Below are positions 11,695 to 23,120 of a DNA stretch of 64,000 nt, piece after piece. Source of the DNA: Zoroaster sp. YZ-2022 (taxonomy: Eukaryota; Echinodermata; Asteroidea; Forcipulatida; Zoroasteridae); assembly GCA_029582265.1 (NCBI GenBank), contig CM055823.1, positions 1,240,001 to 1,304,000 on the forward strand, in the 5' to 3' direction. Each line of letters opens with the position of its first letter. Position 1 is the first letter of the stretch. The notes beneath the pieces are model-generated. The model was not told the origin of the DNA and made no database searches. It was given only the letters and a program-made list of their open reading frames with translations. The position numbers and the translations under genes are program-made.

Positions 11695-11939
11695 TGTCTT
11701 GATGTTGTGTTGTGCTGCGTCCAACCTGATGGACGTGGGGAGGGGAGGATCTGTAGGGAAGGGCAATATCTAATCATCTCTGAAGATAATATATTTGCCC
11801 TACGGTGGCTCTATACAGAATGAGCTGTGTCCAACCTCATGGATGGGGGTTCATTGGGGGGGAGCTGTGAGGGAAGGGCAATATCTACTCATCTCTGAAG
11901 ATTTAATATTGGCACTATGGGGTGGCGCTGTACAGAACC

Positions 11940-12020
11940 TGTGAAAAAAACTTCACAGGCGACATGGGCGAGATTCGAACCCACGACCTCCTGCTTACTA
12001 GTGCTGACGTCTGCAAAAAA
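11940..12020 (-). mobile_element. tRNA-derived SINE head (family B), minus strand
   Basis: The minus strand reads 'gtcgtgggttcgaatc' (box B) and 'gtaagcaggagg', the same tRNA-like sequence as at 49605-49690. Confidence 0.7.
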
Positions 12021-12081
12021 ATAGATACTTGGAAAGTACCGAGTATGCAGTGCTATACACATGTCGTGTAGGGGAAAATCT

Positions 12082-12405
12082 TTAGGCCAAAAAAGTCCCC
12101 GGTTTCTGGTCATAGGTTGGCTTTTTGCTAACAGGGAAATACGTGATACTGTACACGCGGATACCAAATTTCCCATATACAAAGTATGGTGGCTAACAGA
12201 GGCCTCACAAATCAGGAAATGGTTTATACCCCAATATGAAAAAGTCGTTTAAAACACAGCACGTCAGAATTCCAATCGATCTAGCAATTGTGGCTGCAAT
12301 TGGACATCGTTTCATAGCCAAAAAAAAAAAAAAATTAAAAATGCCGACACACAGGTCTGAGGCGACGCGCGTGGAGACTAGAAACTGGACTCTTTTTTGG
12401 CCTTA
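12082..12405. mobile_element. MITE family M3 (copy 1), ~324 bp
   Basis: Terminal inverted repeats are TTAGGCCAAAAAAGTCCCC at the left and the complement of TAAGGCCAAAAAAGAGTCCA at the right. The interior shares 'caaagtatggtggctaacag' and 'catcgtttcatagccaa' with copies at 26158-26519 and 48910-49320. Confidence 0.85.
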
Positions 12406-12864
12406 TCACCCAACGCAAGAATTTCATCAACCTATAAACATAAACATAGTATTCATAAATGTAGTAATATTCTATACCGTTTATTTTTGGTAGTCCAAAC
12501 CATTTTATTACATAAAACAATGCATAATAAACGAGGAAATATAATCGAACTTAAAATAAGTTTATTATTCATCTGATTTTTTTTTGTATATTTTTTTCTT
12601 TGTATTATTTGATGAAATTGTTTCTTAAAACACAAAAGACTATTGACTCAATCAACAAGCCAGTGAGCATTGACCATCTCACTGTCAGATACATAATTTA
12701 GTGTTTCTCTATTCAACGTGGCAATTCCTGTTTTTTAGTACAGTTCTACAAAGCACATTGCCTAATGAGATATTTCCAAAATACAAAGTACACATGTAAA
12801 CCATGTGCCTTTGATTTGACCCAGAAACAAATCATCTCAAAATCTCCTTAAATTTCCTTTGTCC
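12406..12864. other. AT-rich DNA before assembly gap, no gene recognised
   Basis: No motif, repeat or plausible exon was identified. Confidence 0.4.
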
Positions 12865-13364
12865 NNNNNNNNNNNNNNNNNNNNNNNNNNNNNNNNNNNN
12901 NNNNNNNNNNNNNNNNNNNNNNNNNNNNNNNNNNNNNNNNNNNNNNNNNNNNNNNNNNNNNNNNNNNNNNNNNNNNNNNNNNNNNNNNNNNNNNNNNNNN
13001 NNNNNNNNNNNNNNNNNNNNNNNNNNNNNNNNNNNNNNNNNNNNNNNNNNNNNNNNNNNNNNNNNNNNNNNNNNNNNNNNNNNNNNNNNNNNNNNNNNNN
13101 NNNNNNNNNNNNNNNNNNNNNNNNNNNNNNNNNNNNNNNNNNNNNNNNNNNNNNNNNNNNNNNNNNNNNNNNNNNNNNNNNNNNNNNNNNNNNNNNNNNN
13201 NNNNNNNNNNNNNNNNNNNNNNNNNNNNNNNNNNNNNNNNNNNNNNNNNNNNNNNNNNNNNNNNNNNNNNNNNNNNNNNNNNNNNNNNNNNNNNNNNNNN
13301 NNNNNNNNNNNNNNNNNNNNNNNNNNNNNNNNNNNNNNNNNNNNNNNNNNNNNNNNNNNNNNNN
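12865..13364. other. Assembly gap (500 N)
   Basis: Exactly 500 unknown bases, a conventional placeholder of unknown true size. It removes the 3' end of the LINE copy that follows. Confidence 0.99.
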
Positions 13365-15415
13365 AGTTTTGTGAAATATCTGATGGGAGATTGTTCCACA
13401 GATTTGGCGCTTAGAAGCAAAGAAACCCTTATTTGCAGAACAAAAGATGAGTGCGGGTTTAGAGAGCATCTTTTGGTCAGAACTAGAGCGAAGTCCACTA
13501 CGGTTAGGTTGGTATAGCGAGATAAGCTCGATAGATAAGATGGTGCATTATTAGAAAGGCAATTAAAAGTAATAGTCATAATTTTAAAATCGATACGTTT
13601 TGTATAGGTAGCCAATGAAGCTGTTGGAGGAGCGGAGATACATGGCCAGACTTTTTGTCTTGAATATGAGTTTAGCAGCCCTATTTGAAGTCGCTGAAGT
13701 CTTTTAATTTCTTTGGCTGATGAACCTATGAGAAGTGAGTTAGCGTAGTCAAGTCGAGCAGTTACTAAAGCACGGACTGCATGGTGGCATGTGGTATCAT
13801 CAATGAACATTCTGATACGTGATAAATTACGAAGATGAAAATTAACAGACTTACAAATTGATGATACATGATGGGACATGTTCATTGCACTATCAAATTC
13901 TACTCCAAGATTCCTTATAGTTTTGGATGGTTTGATAATAGTTTTACCTATGGTAAAGAGATATCTGAAAACTTATGCAAAATGTTGGGATTGGCAGCAA
14001 TAAAAAATTCGGTTTGTCATCATTGAGGAGTAGCATATTTTTAGACATCCATGATTTGATTTCAAATGCATTTAGATAAAGTGGAAATTGCGCGATCTGA
14101 TTCACCGGGTATTCGGGGATCAACATTAATGTATAACTGAGTGTCATCTGCATAAAAATGGGCTTTGATACCAGGGTAGCGTGTGATGATATCATACATA
14201 GGTTGAGTATAAAGAAGGAACATCTGAGGTCCGACACATGAGCCTTGGGGCAAACCTGTGAAGAAGAACCTTAGGATCAGAAAATTCATTGGCGATCCTA
14301 ACTCTACATGTTCGATTATTAAGGTAGGATTTGAACCAGGCAATAACGTTATTCTTGAAACCAAATACATGTGATAATCTATGTAACAAAACATCATAAT
14401 CAATTGTGTCAAAAGCAGCAGACAGATCCAACAACACCACGAAAACAGCCTGCCGATTGTCAAAAGCTTGGATGATGTCACTCTTGACTTTCAACAGGGC
14501 TGTCTCCGTGCTGTGATTGGGTCTGTAAGCAGATTGGACCTTACAATACAAGTCATTACTACTGATATAATCTGATATTTGCAACAAAGCAGCTTTCTCA
14601 ATTAATTTAGAAAGAAAAGCAGTATTGGAAACGGGCCTGTAATTCTTTAAGGTATCCTTATCCAGGGTGGGCTTCTTCAACAATGGGGTAACCACCGCAT
14701 CCTTGAGTACTGTGGGAAAGTCCCTGTGGACAATGACATGTTAGCTATAGAAGTAAATATGGGCAGGAGTGTGGTCAAGTTGTGTTTAACGAGCCAAGTG
14801 GGGAGAGGATCCAAGCGTGCAGGATTTATTAGGAGATTTCTTAATTATTTTCAAATTCCAGCTTCGTTAATTGTTCTAAATTCACTTATTTCAGGAGCAA
14901 TTGCATTATGGGGAGGTGGTATAATCTGTCTGGGATGAGTTAATTGTGTTCGGATTTTGACAATTTTGTCTTCAAAGTAATTACTAAACTTTTCGCAAAG
15001 ATTTTTAAATGAAATGGTACATGGAAGTGGTGAAACCTTTCGGTTGAGCAGAGTATTTAAAGTTTTGAAAACAATTTTAGTATTGGCAGTGGATAGCTGC
15101 TCAGTGTAATACTTAGATTTAACAGAATGTACAAGTTTCGAAAATCGGTGAACTTCATCCAGATAAAGATTATGATCATGTGGGTTATTACTTTTCTTCC
15201 ATTTTCTTTCAAGTTTGCGTCGATTGCGCCTAGCAAGATGTATATCAATAGTATACCAAACGGGTTGAGGTTTAAACTTATGTTTACGTTGCGTAAGTGG
15301 ACAGTGATTGTTCAATACATAAATTACATTAGAATTATAAAAGAATTTGTATTTGAGTGCACTGCACAAAGTCAATGGGTTAAGAGAGACATACAAATTT
15401 TGAGTGTCTTTGAGT
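13365..15415 (-). pseudogene. CR1/L2-like LINE, reverse transcriptase region, copy 1
   Basis: Read from 15415 down to 13365, consecutive but frame-broken segments cover the linker after the endonuclease (QPVWYTIDIHLARRNRRKLE), then RT blocks: VTPLLKKPTLDKDTLKNYRP, SAYRPNHSTETALL, LLDLSAAFDTIDYDVLLHRL, LPQGSCVGPQ and the catalytic FYADDTQLYI (about 14160-14130). A C-terminal part follows with RALVTARLDYANSLL. The YADD box and LDLSAAFDTIDYD identify a non-LTR reverse transcriptase of the CR1/L2/jockey group. Several frameshifts show it is inactive. The 5' half is missing and the 3' end falls in the gap. A second copy lies at 53400-55318 on the other strand. Confidence 0.92.
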
Positions 15416-15419
15416 GTTA

Positions 15420-15820
15420 AACCTATAGGAGGGTTAATTAGTATTCGGCTAATTTGTCCCTTCCATCAATGTTTGACAACCCTATTATACAGTGTACATG
15501 TATGTACTGAAGGTTGCTCAAGAGCAGAATTTTGTGGATCGGAGTGACCTCCATGTGTAGGAGGGTTAAATTAATAGCTTCAGTTTGATGAATAACTTAA
15601 CATTTATGTGTAAATGAGTTACCATAAATGCTTTGATGGTCAAATCAGCAGCACACGAAGTAATGATTTTACACATTTTAACAAGTCATATATCAAGAAC
15701 CGAAAGAGGTATTCAAAAACAAATTGCACCGTTGATCTTCTCTGAACTAGAGCTTCAATTTGATGTAGGCCTACATATAACTTGACAAATTTGGGGAAAA
15801 AAATTAAAAATACGGTGTTA
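15420..15820. other. Non-coding DNA with AGGAGGGTTAA motifs
   Basis: Two GGAGGGTTAA stretches (15426-15437, 15559-15570) look like right ends of TTAA-flanked MITEs of the kind ending at 40284. No left ends are found. No gene is recognised. Confidence 0.4.
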
Positions 15821-15825
15821 TACTA

Positions 15826-16720
15826 TTGTGACGGTTTTGTCCTCTATCTGCGACCCGTGTCGGTCTCAGCCAACGTCAGCGAGCGGCAGCTTAGTAGGCC
15901 GGTGACGACGATCCGTTTGGGCGGCAGTTTACCGCCAGGCCCGCAGCGCACCACCAGGTTCTTATTCCCTCTCTAATTTAAAACACAACACACCCTCAGG
16001 GGAGGGGGAAGAGCACAGACAATGACGGAGACGAAAAGAGTTATATTGAAAGCCAACTCTGTGGTTATTTATTCTACCAGAACATGCGCCCCATTAACTC
16101 AAGGCGCCGCCACGTCACATAATCTTCTTGGCTTAATGTTGATAATTGATTACAATGAATTGTACTGAATTATATTACCGTGATTTAAATGATTTACAAA
16201 GAATTGACACAGCTATGTGATTTATTAGACTGGCAGGGATGCAAATTATTAAACTCACACCAAGTATGAGGCTCTTTCCTAGACTTGATTCAACACCCTT
16301 TAATCACCAGCTAGAAATATACGTCTGCACCCGACTTGCTGCAAACAGGGAAAAGAGAGCGAAACACGCCCGCTCCGTGGTTTTATAGAACACTGCTCTA
16401 GACTGGCACCCTCCAACAACTGTCACATATATATAGTAAATGACGGCTAGACACTAGCCAGGGTTACCGTCCTAATCCAGCAACCTAAATATTCGAATAC
16501 ACTCTAATCGATACTGCATTGCGTTACACTATATAGCTAACTAACATTAGTGGGGCTAACATGTATTGGACAGAAAAGTAGCGGTTGTATTCTACATTAT
16601 TTCCTTTTTTAACATAAAAGTATTATACATGTATCGTCCATGTACGCAATTCACCGCACTTACAAATTTATGGCGTATTACTGGTTGCATAAACTTATCT
16701 AAGTCGTGCTCGTTACAGAA
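15826..16720. mobile_element. Possible solo LTR or decayed transposon
   Basis: The block starts TGTGACGG and ends CGTTACA, a near-inverted pair such as bounds some LTRs, and it is more GC-rich than its surroundings in the first 600 bp. It has no coding domain, no polypurine tract or primer-binding site, and no matching flank duplication. The call is weak. Confidence 0.25.
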
Positions 16721-17290
16721 ATAAAAATTATAGTGAAATTGTATGATTTAGCCTACTGGAAAGTTAGTGCTTGTGAAAGTGGAAAAAGTTGTTTAACCAC
16801 TGATTTTACTAGATACATATAGTATGAGATTTACATGACCTCAATCTTTTTTTCACGAACATCTGTGATTTTATTGTTCTATGCCGTCAACAAGCTGTTG
16901 TCTGTGGAAACCAAAATATATGAATGCTTTGCATTTGCAATGATTTTTTTAAAGAAATACTGATCATCAAATTGGACACATTCCTTATAGAAGAAGTGAA
17001 CGAAGACTACTTAATTCGTTGGTGTTTATTTCGACGGTAGTGGAAAATTATTGAGAAAATGAAACATTAATATCATGGTTATGAAAAGAAATCTTTCATT
17101 TGACAAAATGTTAACAGCAATTTTAGTTTTTTTTACACATTTCAAAGTTTTAAAGTACTTTTTGCAAAAAATTTAACCACCTTCCATTTTATTGGTCTTT
17201 TAAGAATATTGAATAAAAGTTTTGAGAGCTTCTCCAAATTATACCATTTTATTTTAAAAATCGAAAATAATATTTTTATTTTCAAGTTTA
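16721..17290. other. AT-rich intergenic DNA
   Basis: No repeat, exon or RNA gene recognised. Confidence 0.4.
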
Positions 17291-17291
17291 A

Positions 17292-17640
17292 TAACAATTT
17301 TACAACCATCTGGAATAAGATGAAATATGATTTCAACTGTTTTTCTTCTTGGGTACATTTTCTGTGCCCCCATCAACTTTAACAGTTTGGGGTGAGTCAT
17401 TATACCATGGAGGAAGAATTTTCTGATGACCACAATTATGATTTAGCCTCTGTGCGTCTCAAAAAACGGCGCTCAAGACGTCCACTCGTATGACTAGTAT
17501 GATCATGCATTGAAATTCAGCATTTTACAAGAGAATCCTTCCCTGAAACAAACTAAATCACCAAACTGCTAATTTCATTTGTAAGTTACCGTCCAGTTGA
17601 TTATATTACCTTAGGTGCGTCATTTAGGGTAAATTAAGGA
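17292..17640 (+). repeat. ~330-bp dispersed duplication (copy 2)
   Basis: It is the counterpart of 10120-10446. This copy carries a few extra bases ('tgatttagcctctg' region) but is otherwise collinear. Confidence 0.85.
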
Positions 17641-18323
17641 TATTGGCTAACCGTAACGTCGTTAGTCATGTTACTTTGTTAGTCATGCTGCTTGTTGCAT
17701 TGCCATTAGCCATGTTGTTAGCCCATACCGAACGCGAAAGTCTAGGACTAGGTCCACATGGCAGAGTGTTAAACACGCCGCCTAACGTTATTGCGGTAAC
17801 ACCTTTCTTGCTGTGTAATCACAAAAGCTCATGGAAACTTAACTATTTCTGTATGAACTTACCCGCATTACAGATGCATTCAACAGATGAAGAACGTTAG
17901 TTTTTACCGTAGAGAAAGACGTTTTTTAATTTTTCAATGTACAGTACATGTAGGTGCCATTTTGTTTGACAAGTGGTCGTATATACCGCCCTCTCGCGAT
18001 GGATACCGGAACTGAAAACTAAGTCGTTTTTTAATTATGGACAATTCCTTAAATGACAATTAACATCGTGACAAGTTGAAGGCATGCTCAATGGAACATT
18101 ACTACATTATAGACCGGGAAGATAACAATATTAATGAAACCATGTCTACGTTCAGGAATAGCCTAATTGTTCAATACAGGCAGGCCGACCGGACAAAATT
18201 CTTTATCCATAACTCTGAAAACTTCCATTTTTGAGTTTGAACAAATTCCTTCACACCTTAATTGGCTGCCGTGGACACTTAGCTCTTGGGCTGACAATGA
18301 AAGCTTAATGCGTTAGGTTAATT

Positions 18324-18533
18324 CAGTGGTGTAACTATGGAGGGGGGAACGGAGGAACGTGTCCCTCCCCCTGCTGAGGTCTGTGCCCCCGGGTGCCCCT
18401 TTCAGAATTTTGAAAATAGGTCCCTCCATTTGAGGCTGCAGGATACAAAATGTTCAAGGATTGACATGCCCTCCTTGATAAAGTGATGCACCCCCTAGTT
18501 CCCCCTGAAAATGGAACCCTAGTTACGCTAATG
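18324..18533. mobile_element. hAT-like MITE with CAGTGGTGTAACTA terminus
   Basis: The left end CAGTGGTGTAACTATGG and the right end (reverse complement CATTAGCGTAACTAGGG) match the CAGTGGCGTAACTA termini common in hAT elements. The flanking 8-mers do not match, so the target duplication has decayed or the right boundary is off by a few bases. Confidence 0.6.
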
Positions 18534-18769
18534 TTCGGTTCTCCCACGCGCTGCACGAGTAGCACGCACACATACAATCATGTACACGTGTACCCAGACG
18601 TACAGGGCCGGAGTACAACAGCACAAACTTCATGTTCCATAAAGCTTCAAATCCTAATACTGGCAATTTCATTCAATGTCTGGATAAAATAATGTGTCAA
18701 TACTTTCAGAAGGTCCCATTAGTGATTTTGTTGTATACAGGCCTCACCGTGTCTATTCGTTTGGTTTAA

Positions 18770-19998
18770 AGGGACAATATCGTCACAATCAGATCAGAGC
18801 AAACTTTTAACACGAACGTAAAATCGGTGTCCTAGTTTAACATGAACACAATTACAACGGCGCACCCAAGGGTGGGGGGGGGCTCGGGGGGCTTGAGCCC
18901 CCCCCCCCCCAAGAGGGTCCACGAAAAAAAAGGGACAAAAAGAAGAAGGAAAAAAATGAGAGAGAGAGGGGGAGGAGAAAGGGTGGATTTCTTTTCATCT
19001 TATGCCACTCGCGTTTTTTTCTTCTTTCTGCCAAAATTATTTTATTATGTCTCATGAAATCTCACTATAATTGTTTAAATTTGCAACAATAACATAAACA
19101 TTTGAAACCAACGTGCCAATTTGTCCGGGCTAAAATATATTTTACGTGGTTCCGGCATTTTTCAAATTTAAGTGTTTTTCCCTTTTCAAGGGAATGCCGG
19201 ACAAGTGTAAGGAAAAAGTAATACATTTTTGTTTACCCACAATGATTTATTTTTAGATGTTGTATAATGAATATGCATGAACATGTAACTCTGGTGCAAC
19301 GACCAGATCCAATCTTATTTTATCATGTGTTGCTTCCTTTTCTCCATTTTTCTTTAACTCGGCTATGTGCAGGGCATTAAAAAGGCCTGCAATCCTACCC
19401 TTTCCAAATTACACATCACATACATGCCCAGGTTAGGGTTTTAATTTTATTTTTTAACAGTAATCTGATATAAATAATTATTATGTGACACCGTTTTAGC
19501 AACAACAAAAAAGAAAAAGATTACCGGTAGGATCTGGCCGGTTTGCCGCCCACTTGTTCATGGAATTTGCCGCCCATTGATGGAAAGTAGGTAGTTACTG
19601 AATCACAATTGATTGATTTGTGCAGTTCGTAATAGACGATACACTAATGTTTGTGTGTGAGTGAGATTGGCTCTTGCCAGCTTGGCGTTTATGCCCCTCC
19701 ATGGGAGGTTACCGAGTTCCTAATGGGAAGATCCATCCATACATATTATACATACACACAAGCCAAAATTACATACATACGTACATATACATACTAGGCC
19801 TAGTTGATTTGTGACAGTAAAATTATCTTTGAGCCCCCCCTAAGACAAAATCCTGGGTGCGCCGTTGCACAATTACTCTATGGCTCAGCGTCAAGCTTAC
19901 TATGACATTATCATGTGCTATATTATTTCCAGTCACTAAGTTAATCTAAAACAAGCACTCCGATTCCATGTCCTGTTGATCGTTACGATATTGTCCCT
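18770..19998. mobile_element. TTAA-flanked MITE family M1, split by a nested hAT element
   Basis: TTAA at 18766-18769 and 19999-20002 flank inverted ends AGGGACAATATCGT / ACGATATTGTCCCT. Without the nested insertion at 18855-19867 and its duplication, the element is about 208 bp, close to the intact M1 copy at 22164-22354. TTAA target sites and short inverted ends are typical of piggyBac-type non-autonomous elements. Confidence 0.88.
18855..19867. mobile_element. hAT-type non-autonomous element nested in M1, 1013 bp
   Basis: Inverted ends CAACGGCGCACCCAAGG / CCTGGGTGCGCCGTTG are flanked by a perfect 8-bp duplication CACAATTA (18847-18854 and 19868-19875). Removing the element and one duplicate restores a normal M1 MITE. 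A G-run and C-run palindrome lies just inside the left end (18872-18910). No transposase fragment is seen, so it depends on a source element elsewhere. Confidence 0.93.
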
Positions 19999-20035
19999 TT
20001 AATATTAAACTTAAACCCAAATTAATTTCTTAAGT

Positions 20036-20700
20036 AGACCAAGCGGTCCAATGGAAGGGTTTGGGACTCTTGTCAAGCCCCAGTAAAACATTTTACTTTG
20101 AAATGGTCTACTAATAAATTCACGTGCAAATTTCTCAATCGTGCCCTATGGGCACATATCACATAACCATAAAAATCTATTCAGTGCGTATGGACTCAAG
20201 GAACCTTTATTATAGACTGACAACAGAGGGCGCCCTTCAACCAAAACTTTCAGGGGCATGTACAGGCCAGGGAGATTAGAAATATCAGTTTTTTTATTTT
20301 AATGATTTAGTCTTGTTTTTAATAGGCCTGTACATGTTTTGAGAGGGAAAACAAATCAAAATTAAAATAATAACCCCCAATCATGGGCGTCTGCCCAGTA
20401 GGTCCTTGGTGGTTTTGTTTTTAACCTTGCCCATTCTAAGGATTAAAATCAAAGACAACAATTTGTTAACAGTAGGAAGTGGCCAAGTGGAATTCCTCAG
20501 GACTCTTGCCCAAAAGGACTTAGGTTCAATTCCCAATGAGATTTTTGTTGTTTACTTTGTTACTTTGACAGGATCCATTCTAAGGTTATAATTAAAATCA
20601 AACGTATCATTTTTTAAACAGGAGGAAGTGGTGATATGGAAATCCTCGGGACTTTTGCCTAGAAGATCCGGAATTCAGTTCCCAGATTGGTGGAGAATGT
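20036..20700 (+). mobile_element. Cluster of tRNA-like SINE heads (family C)
   Basis: Three related stretches at about 20036-20090, 20470-20600 and 20625-20690 carry an A-box-like 'aagtggccaagtgg' variant, 'ggactcttgcc' and a B-box-like 'aggttcaattcccaa', with 'ccattctaaggtt' bodies. They are decayed. The family is shared with 4113-4270. Confidence 0.5.
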
Positions 20701-20956
20701 GCCTCATTTTTGATGATTACTTATGACAATTTTCATATTGTCACAGTTTTACGAAGGGCAGGCATGACGTCTGAATAACCTGGACTACAATGTCTTGAGA
20801 TACAGTCTGACTTGAAGCTCCCCTCAATTCAAAACTATTATGAAGACGATTTTGATTATTATTATATTTTGTATATAATTCCCCTCATACGATACTTCAA
20901 CATTAACACTTAGTAAGATCTTAATCGTTAAATCTGTCATGCATTTGCATCGTGTA

Positions 20957-21060
20957 TTAGACCCACAAACGTCTCTGGTTTCTGGTCTCGGCGTGCGTCG
21001 CCTCATCAGACCCGCGCGTCGGCATTTTGATGTTTTTATTTTTTATTTTTGCTATGAATC
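20957..21060. mobile_element. MITE family M3 fragment
   Basis: 'ctctggtttctggtctcggc' and the following 'gcctcatcagaccc...tttgctatgaa' match one end of the M3 elements (compare 48920-49000). Confidence 0.6.
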
Positions 21061-21088
21061 TGCCGTGCTGGGACGACTTTTTTTAAAC

Positions 21089-22066
21089 GACTACTTGACG
21101 ATAATGTCCCTTTAAGTGCCACTCCGATTCCACGCCCTGTCGATTGTGACGACAATTCCATGCCCTGTCTATTTTGACGATAATGTCCCTTTAAGTGTCA
21201 CTCCGATTCCATGCCCTGTCTATTTTGATGATAATGTCCCTTTAAGTGTCACTTCGATTCCATGCCCTGTCGATTGTGACGACAGTGTCCCTGTAAGTGC
21301 CACTCCGATTCCATGCCCTGTCTATTTTGACGATAATGTCCCTTTAAGTGCCACTCCGATTCCATGCCCTGTTGATTGTGACAATAGTGTCCCTTTAAGT
21401 GTCACTCCGATTCCATGCCTTGTCTACTTTGACGACAGTGTCCCTTTAAGTGCCACTCTGATTCCATGCCCTGTCTCTTTTGATGATAATGTCCCTTTAA
21501 GTGTCACTCCGATTCCATGCCCTGTCTCTTTTGATGATAATGTCCCTTTAAGTGTCACTCCGATTCCATGCCCTGTTGATTGTGACGACAGTGTCTCTTT
21601 AAGTGCCACCTCGATTCCATGCACTGTCAGTTGTGACGACAGTATCCCTTTAAGTGCCTATCCAATTCCATGCCCTGTCGATTGTGATGACAGTGTCCCT
21701 TTAAGTGCCACTCTGATTCCATGCCCTGTTGATTGTGATGACAGTGTCCCTTTAAATGCCACTCCGATTCCATGCCCTGTCGATTGTGACAACAGTGTCC
21801 CTTTAAGTGCCACTCCGATTCCATGCCCTGTCGATTGTGACGACAGTGTCCCTCAGTGCCACTCCGATTCCATGCCCTGTCGATTGTGACCACTGTGTCC
21901 CTTTAAGGGCCACTCCGATTCCATGCCTTGTCGATTGTTACGACAGTGTCCCTTTAATTAGTGCCACTCCGATTCCATGCCCTGTCGATTGTGACGACAG
22001 TGTCCCTTTAAGGGCCAATCTGATTCCATGCCCTGTCGATTGTGACGACAATAACCCTTTATGGGT
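21089..22066. repeat. 51-bp satellite derived from MITE M1 terminus
   Basis: About 18-19 tandem units contain 'gattccatgccctgtcgatt', 'gtgacgacagtgtcccttta' and 'agtgccactcc'. The first ~40 bases of each unit are the right end of M1 elements (compare 19957-20002 and 22306-22358), including the terminal inverted repeat and TTTAA. The 51-bp period is a multiple of three, so a 257-codon open frame (ATPIPCPVDCDDSVPLS-type repeat) crosses it. The frame is also open on the opposite strand, so this is not evidence of a protein. Confidence 0.93.
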
Positions 22067-22163
22067 TCCATGAGGTAGAAGTCTTTCAGTTTATCGCCAA
22101 ACTCACACTTGTCGGCAGCCATTGGAGGAAAACGGATAAATCTGGGGTTTAGAAATACTTTAA

Positions 22164-22354
22164 AGGGGCAGTGTCGTAACAATCAACATGACATGGAATC
22201 AGAGTGAAAATAATTTCCCACAAGACAAGGTCATTATTACTGTTGCTGCTGCATAAATGAGTCAGTAATTTGTAGTCACTGTGTTCATCTTAAACTAGAA
22301 CATCAATTCCATGCCCTGTTGAAAGTCTACTCTGATTGTGACGGTACTGCCCTT
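22164..22354. mobile_element. TTAA-flanked MITE family M1 (intact-length copy)
   Basis: TTAA at 22160-22163 and 22355-22358 flank inverted ends AGGGGCAGTGTCGTAACAATC and GATTGTGACGGTACTGCCCTT. The interior has 'catgacatggaatcagagtg' and 'gctgctgcataaatgagtca', shared with the other M1 copies. It lies 94 bp from the satellite made of its own terminal sequence. Confidence 0.88.
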
Positions 22355-22944
22355 TTAATGATGGAAACGCCACATCCTTGATTAATTAGGAAACGGCCAT
22401 TCTCCCAAATCCAAGTTCCACCACAGGAGACCTTAATGCCAGTTCATACTAGAAGTGAATGCATAAATAAACTAGAAATTTAGTGTTTGTTTGATTACAA
22501 ACACTAGGTGTTCGGGTTGTTTTAGTAAAGGTGAACCTTATCTAACGACCTTTAAATAGGAAAAATTAAAAAAATATTCATATTTGCGTCATTTGTCATC
22601 TATAAATTTGGTGATTTTGTTCATAGGGGACTTTTTGGTTATGGCTTTTGTAAGAGTTTATTCCAATCGCGGTACTTTATAAATCCGTCTCCAAACAAAC
22701 TTACAGAGAGGTACATGTATGGAAATACTTTTGTTTTCACCTTCCGCTACGGAACACAAGGGCAAATAAGCATCACGTCATTCTTGTATTCTTTCAGAAG
22801 CTCTCTGCTGATCGATGTGTATCATTGTAAAATAAATTGAGTGGTTGAAGAATTTTGATCTTCGAAATATTAAACTTTAAATTAATGTTAATTGGTACAT
22901 AAAAGTTACGGAAGCGTTAAAGGGACATAGTAAAAAAATACTGG

Positions 22945-23120
22945 GCTTAAGTCATAATTATGACTTAATTAAGTCATAACTATGACTTAACATCCAATAA
23001 TTATTACTTATTATGTCGTAATTATGACCTAGCGTAATGATGACTTTTTATATCATAATTTTGACTTAATATTTGATAATTATGACTGAAAAAAGCTATA
23101 ATTATGACTTATTATTTTAC
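22945..23120. repeat. Short palindromic repeats (AAGTCATAATTATGACTT)
   Basis: The self-complementary motif and its decayed versions recur about eight times. The array is AT-rich and may have grown from one palindrome. Confidence 0.75.

Noticed and set aside
12837..13885. Long ORFs spanning N runs (also at 55.5-56.5 kb)
   Set aside because: They are produced by translating unknown bases in assembly gaps.
15826..16720. Confident solo LTR call
   Set aside because: Only the TGTGACG / CGTTACA ends suggest it. There is no matching target duplication or internal domain, so it is kept as a low-confidence feature only.
21116..21889. 257-codon ORF of 17-residue repeats as a real protein
   Set aside because: The frame comes from a 51-bp satellite with a period divisible by three. 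Antisense frames are also open and the unit matches a MITE end.
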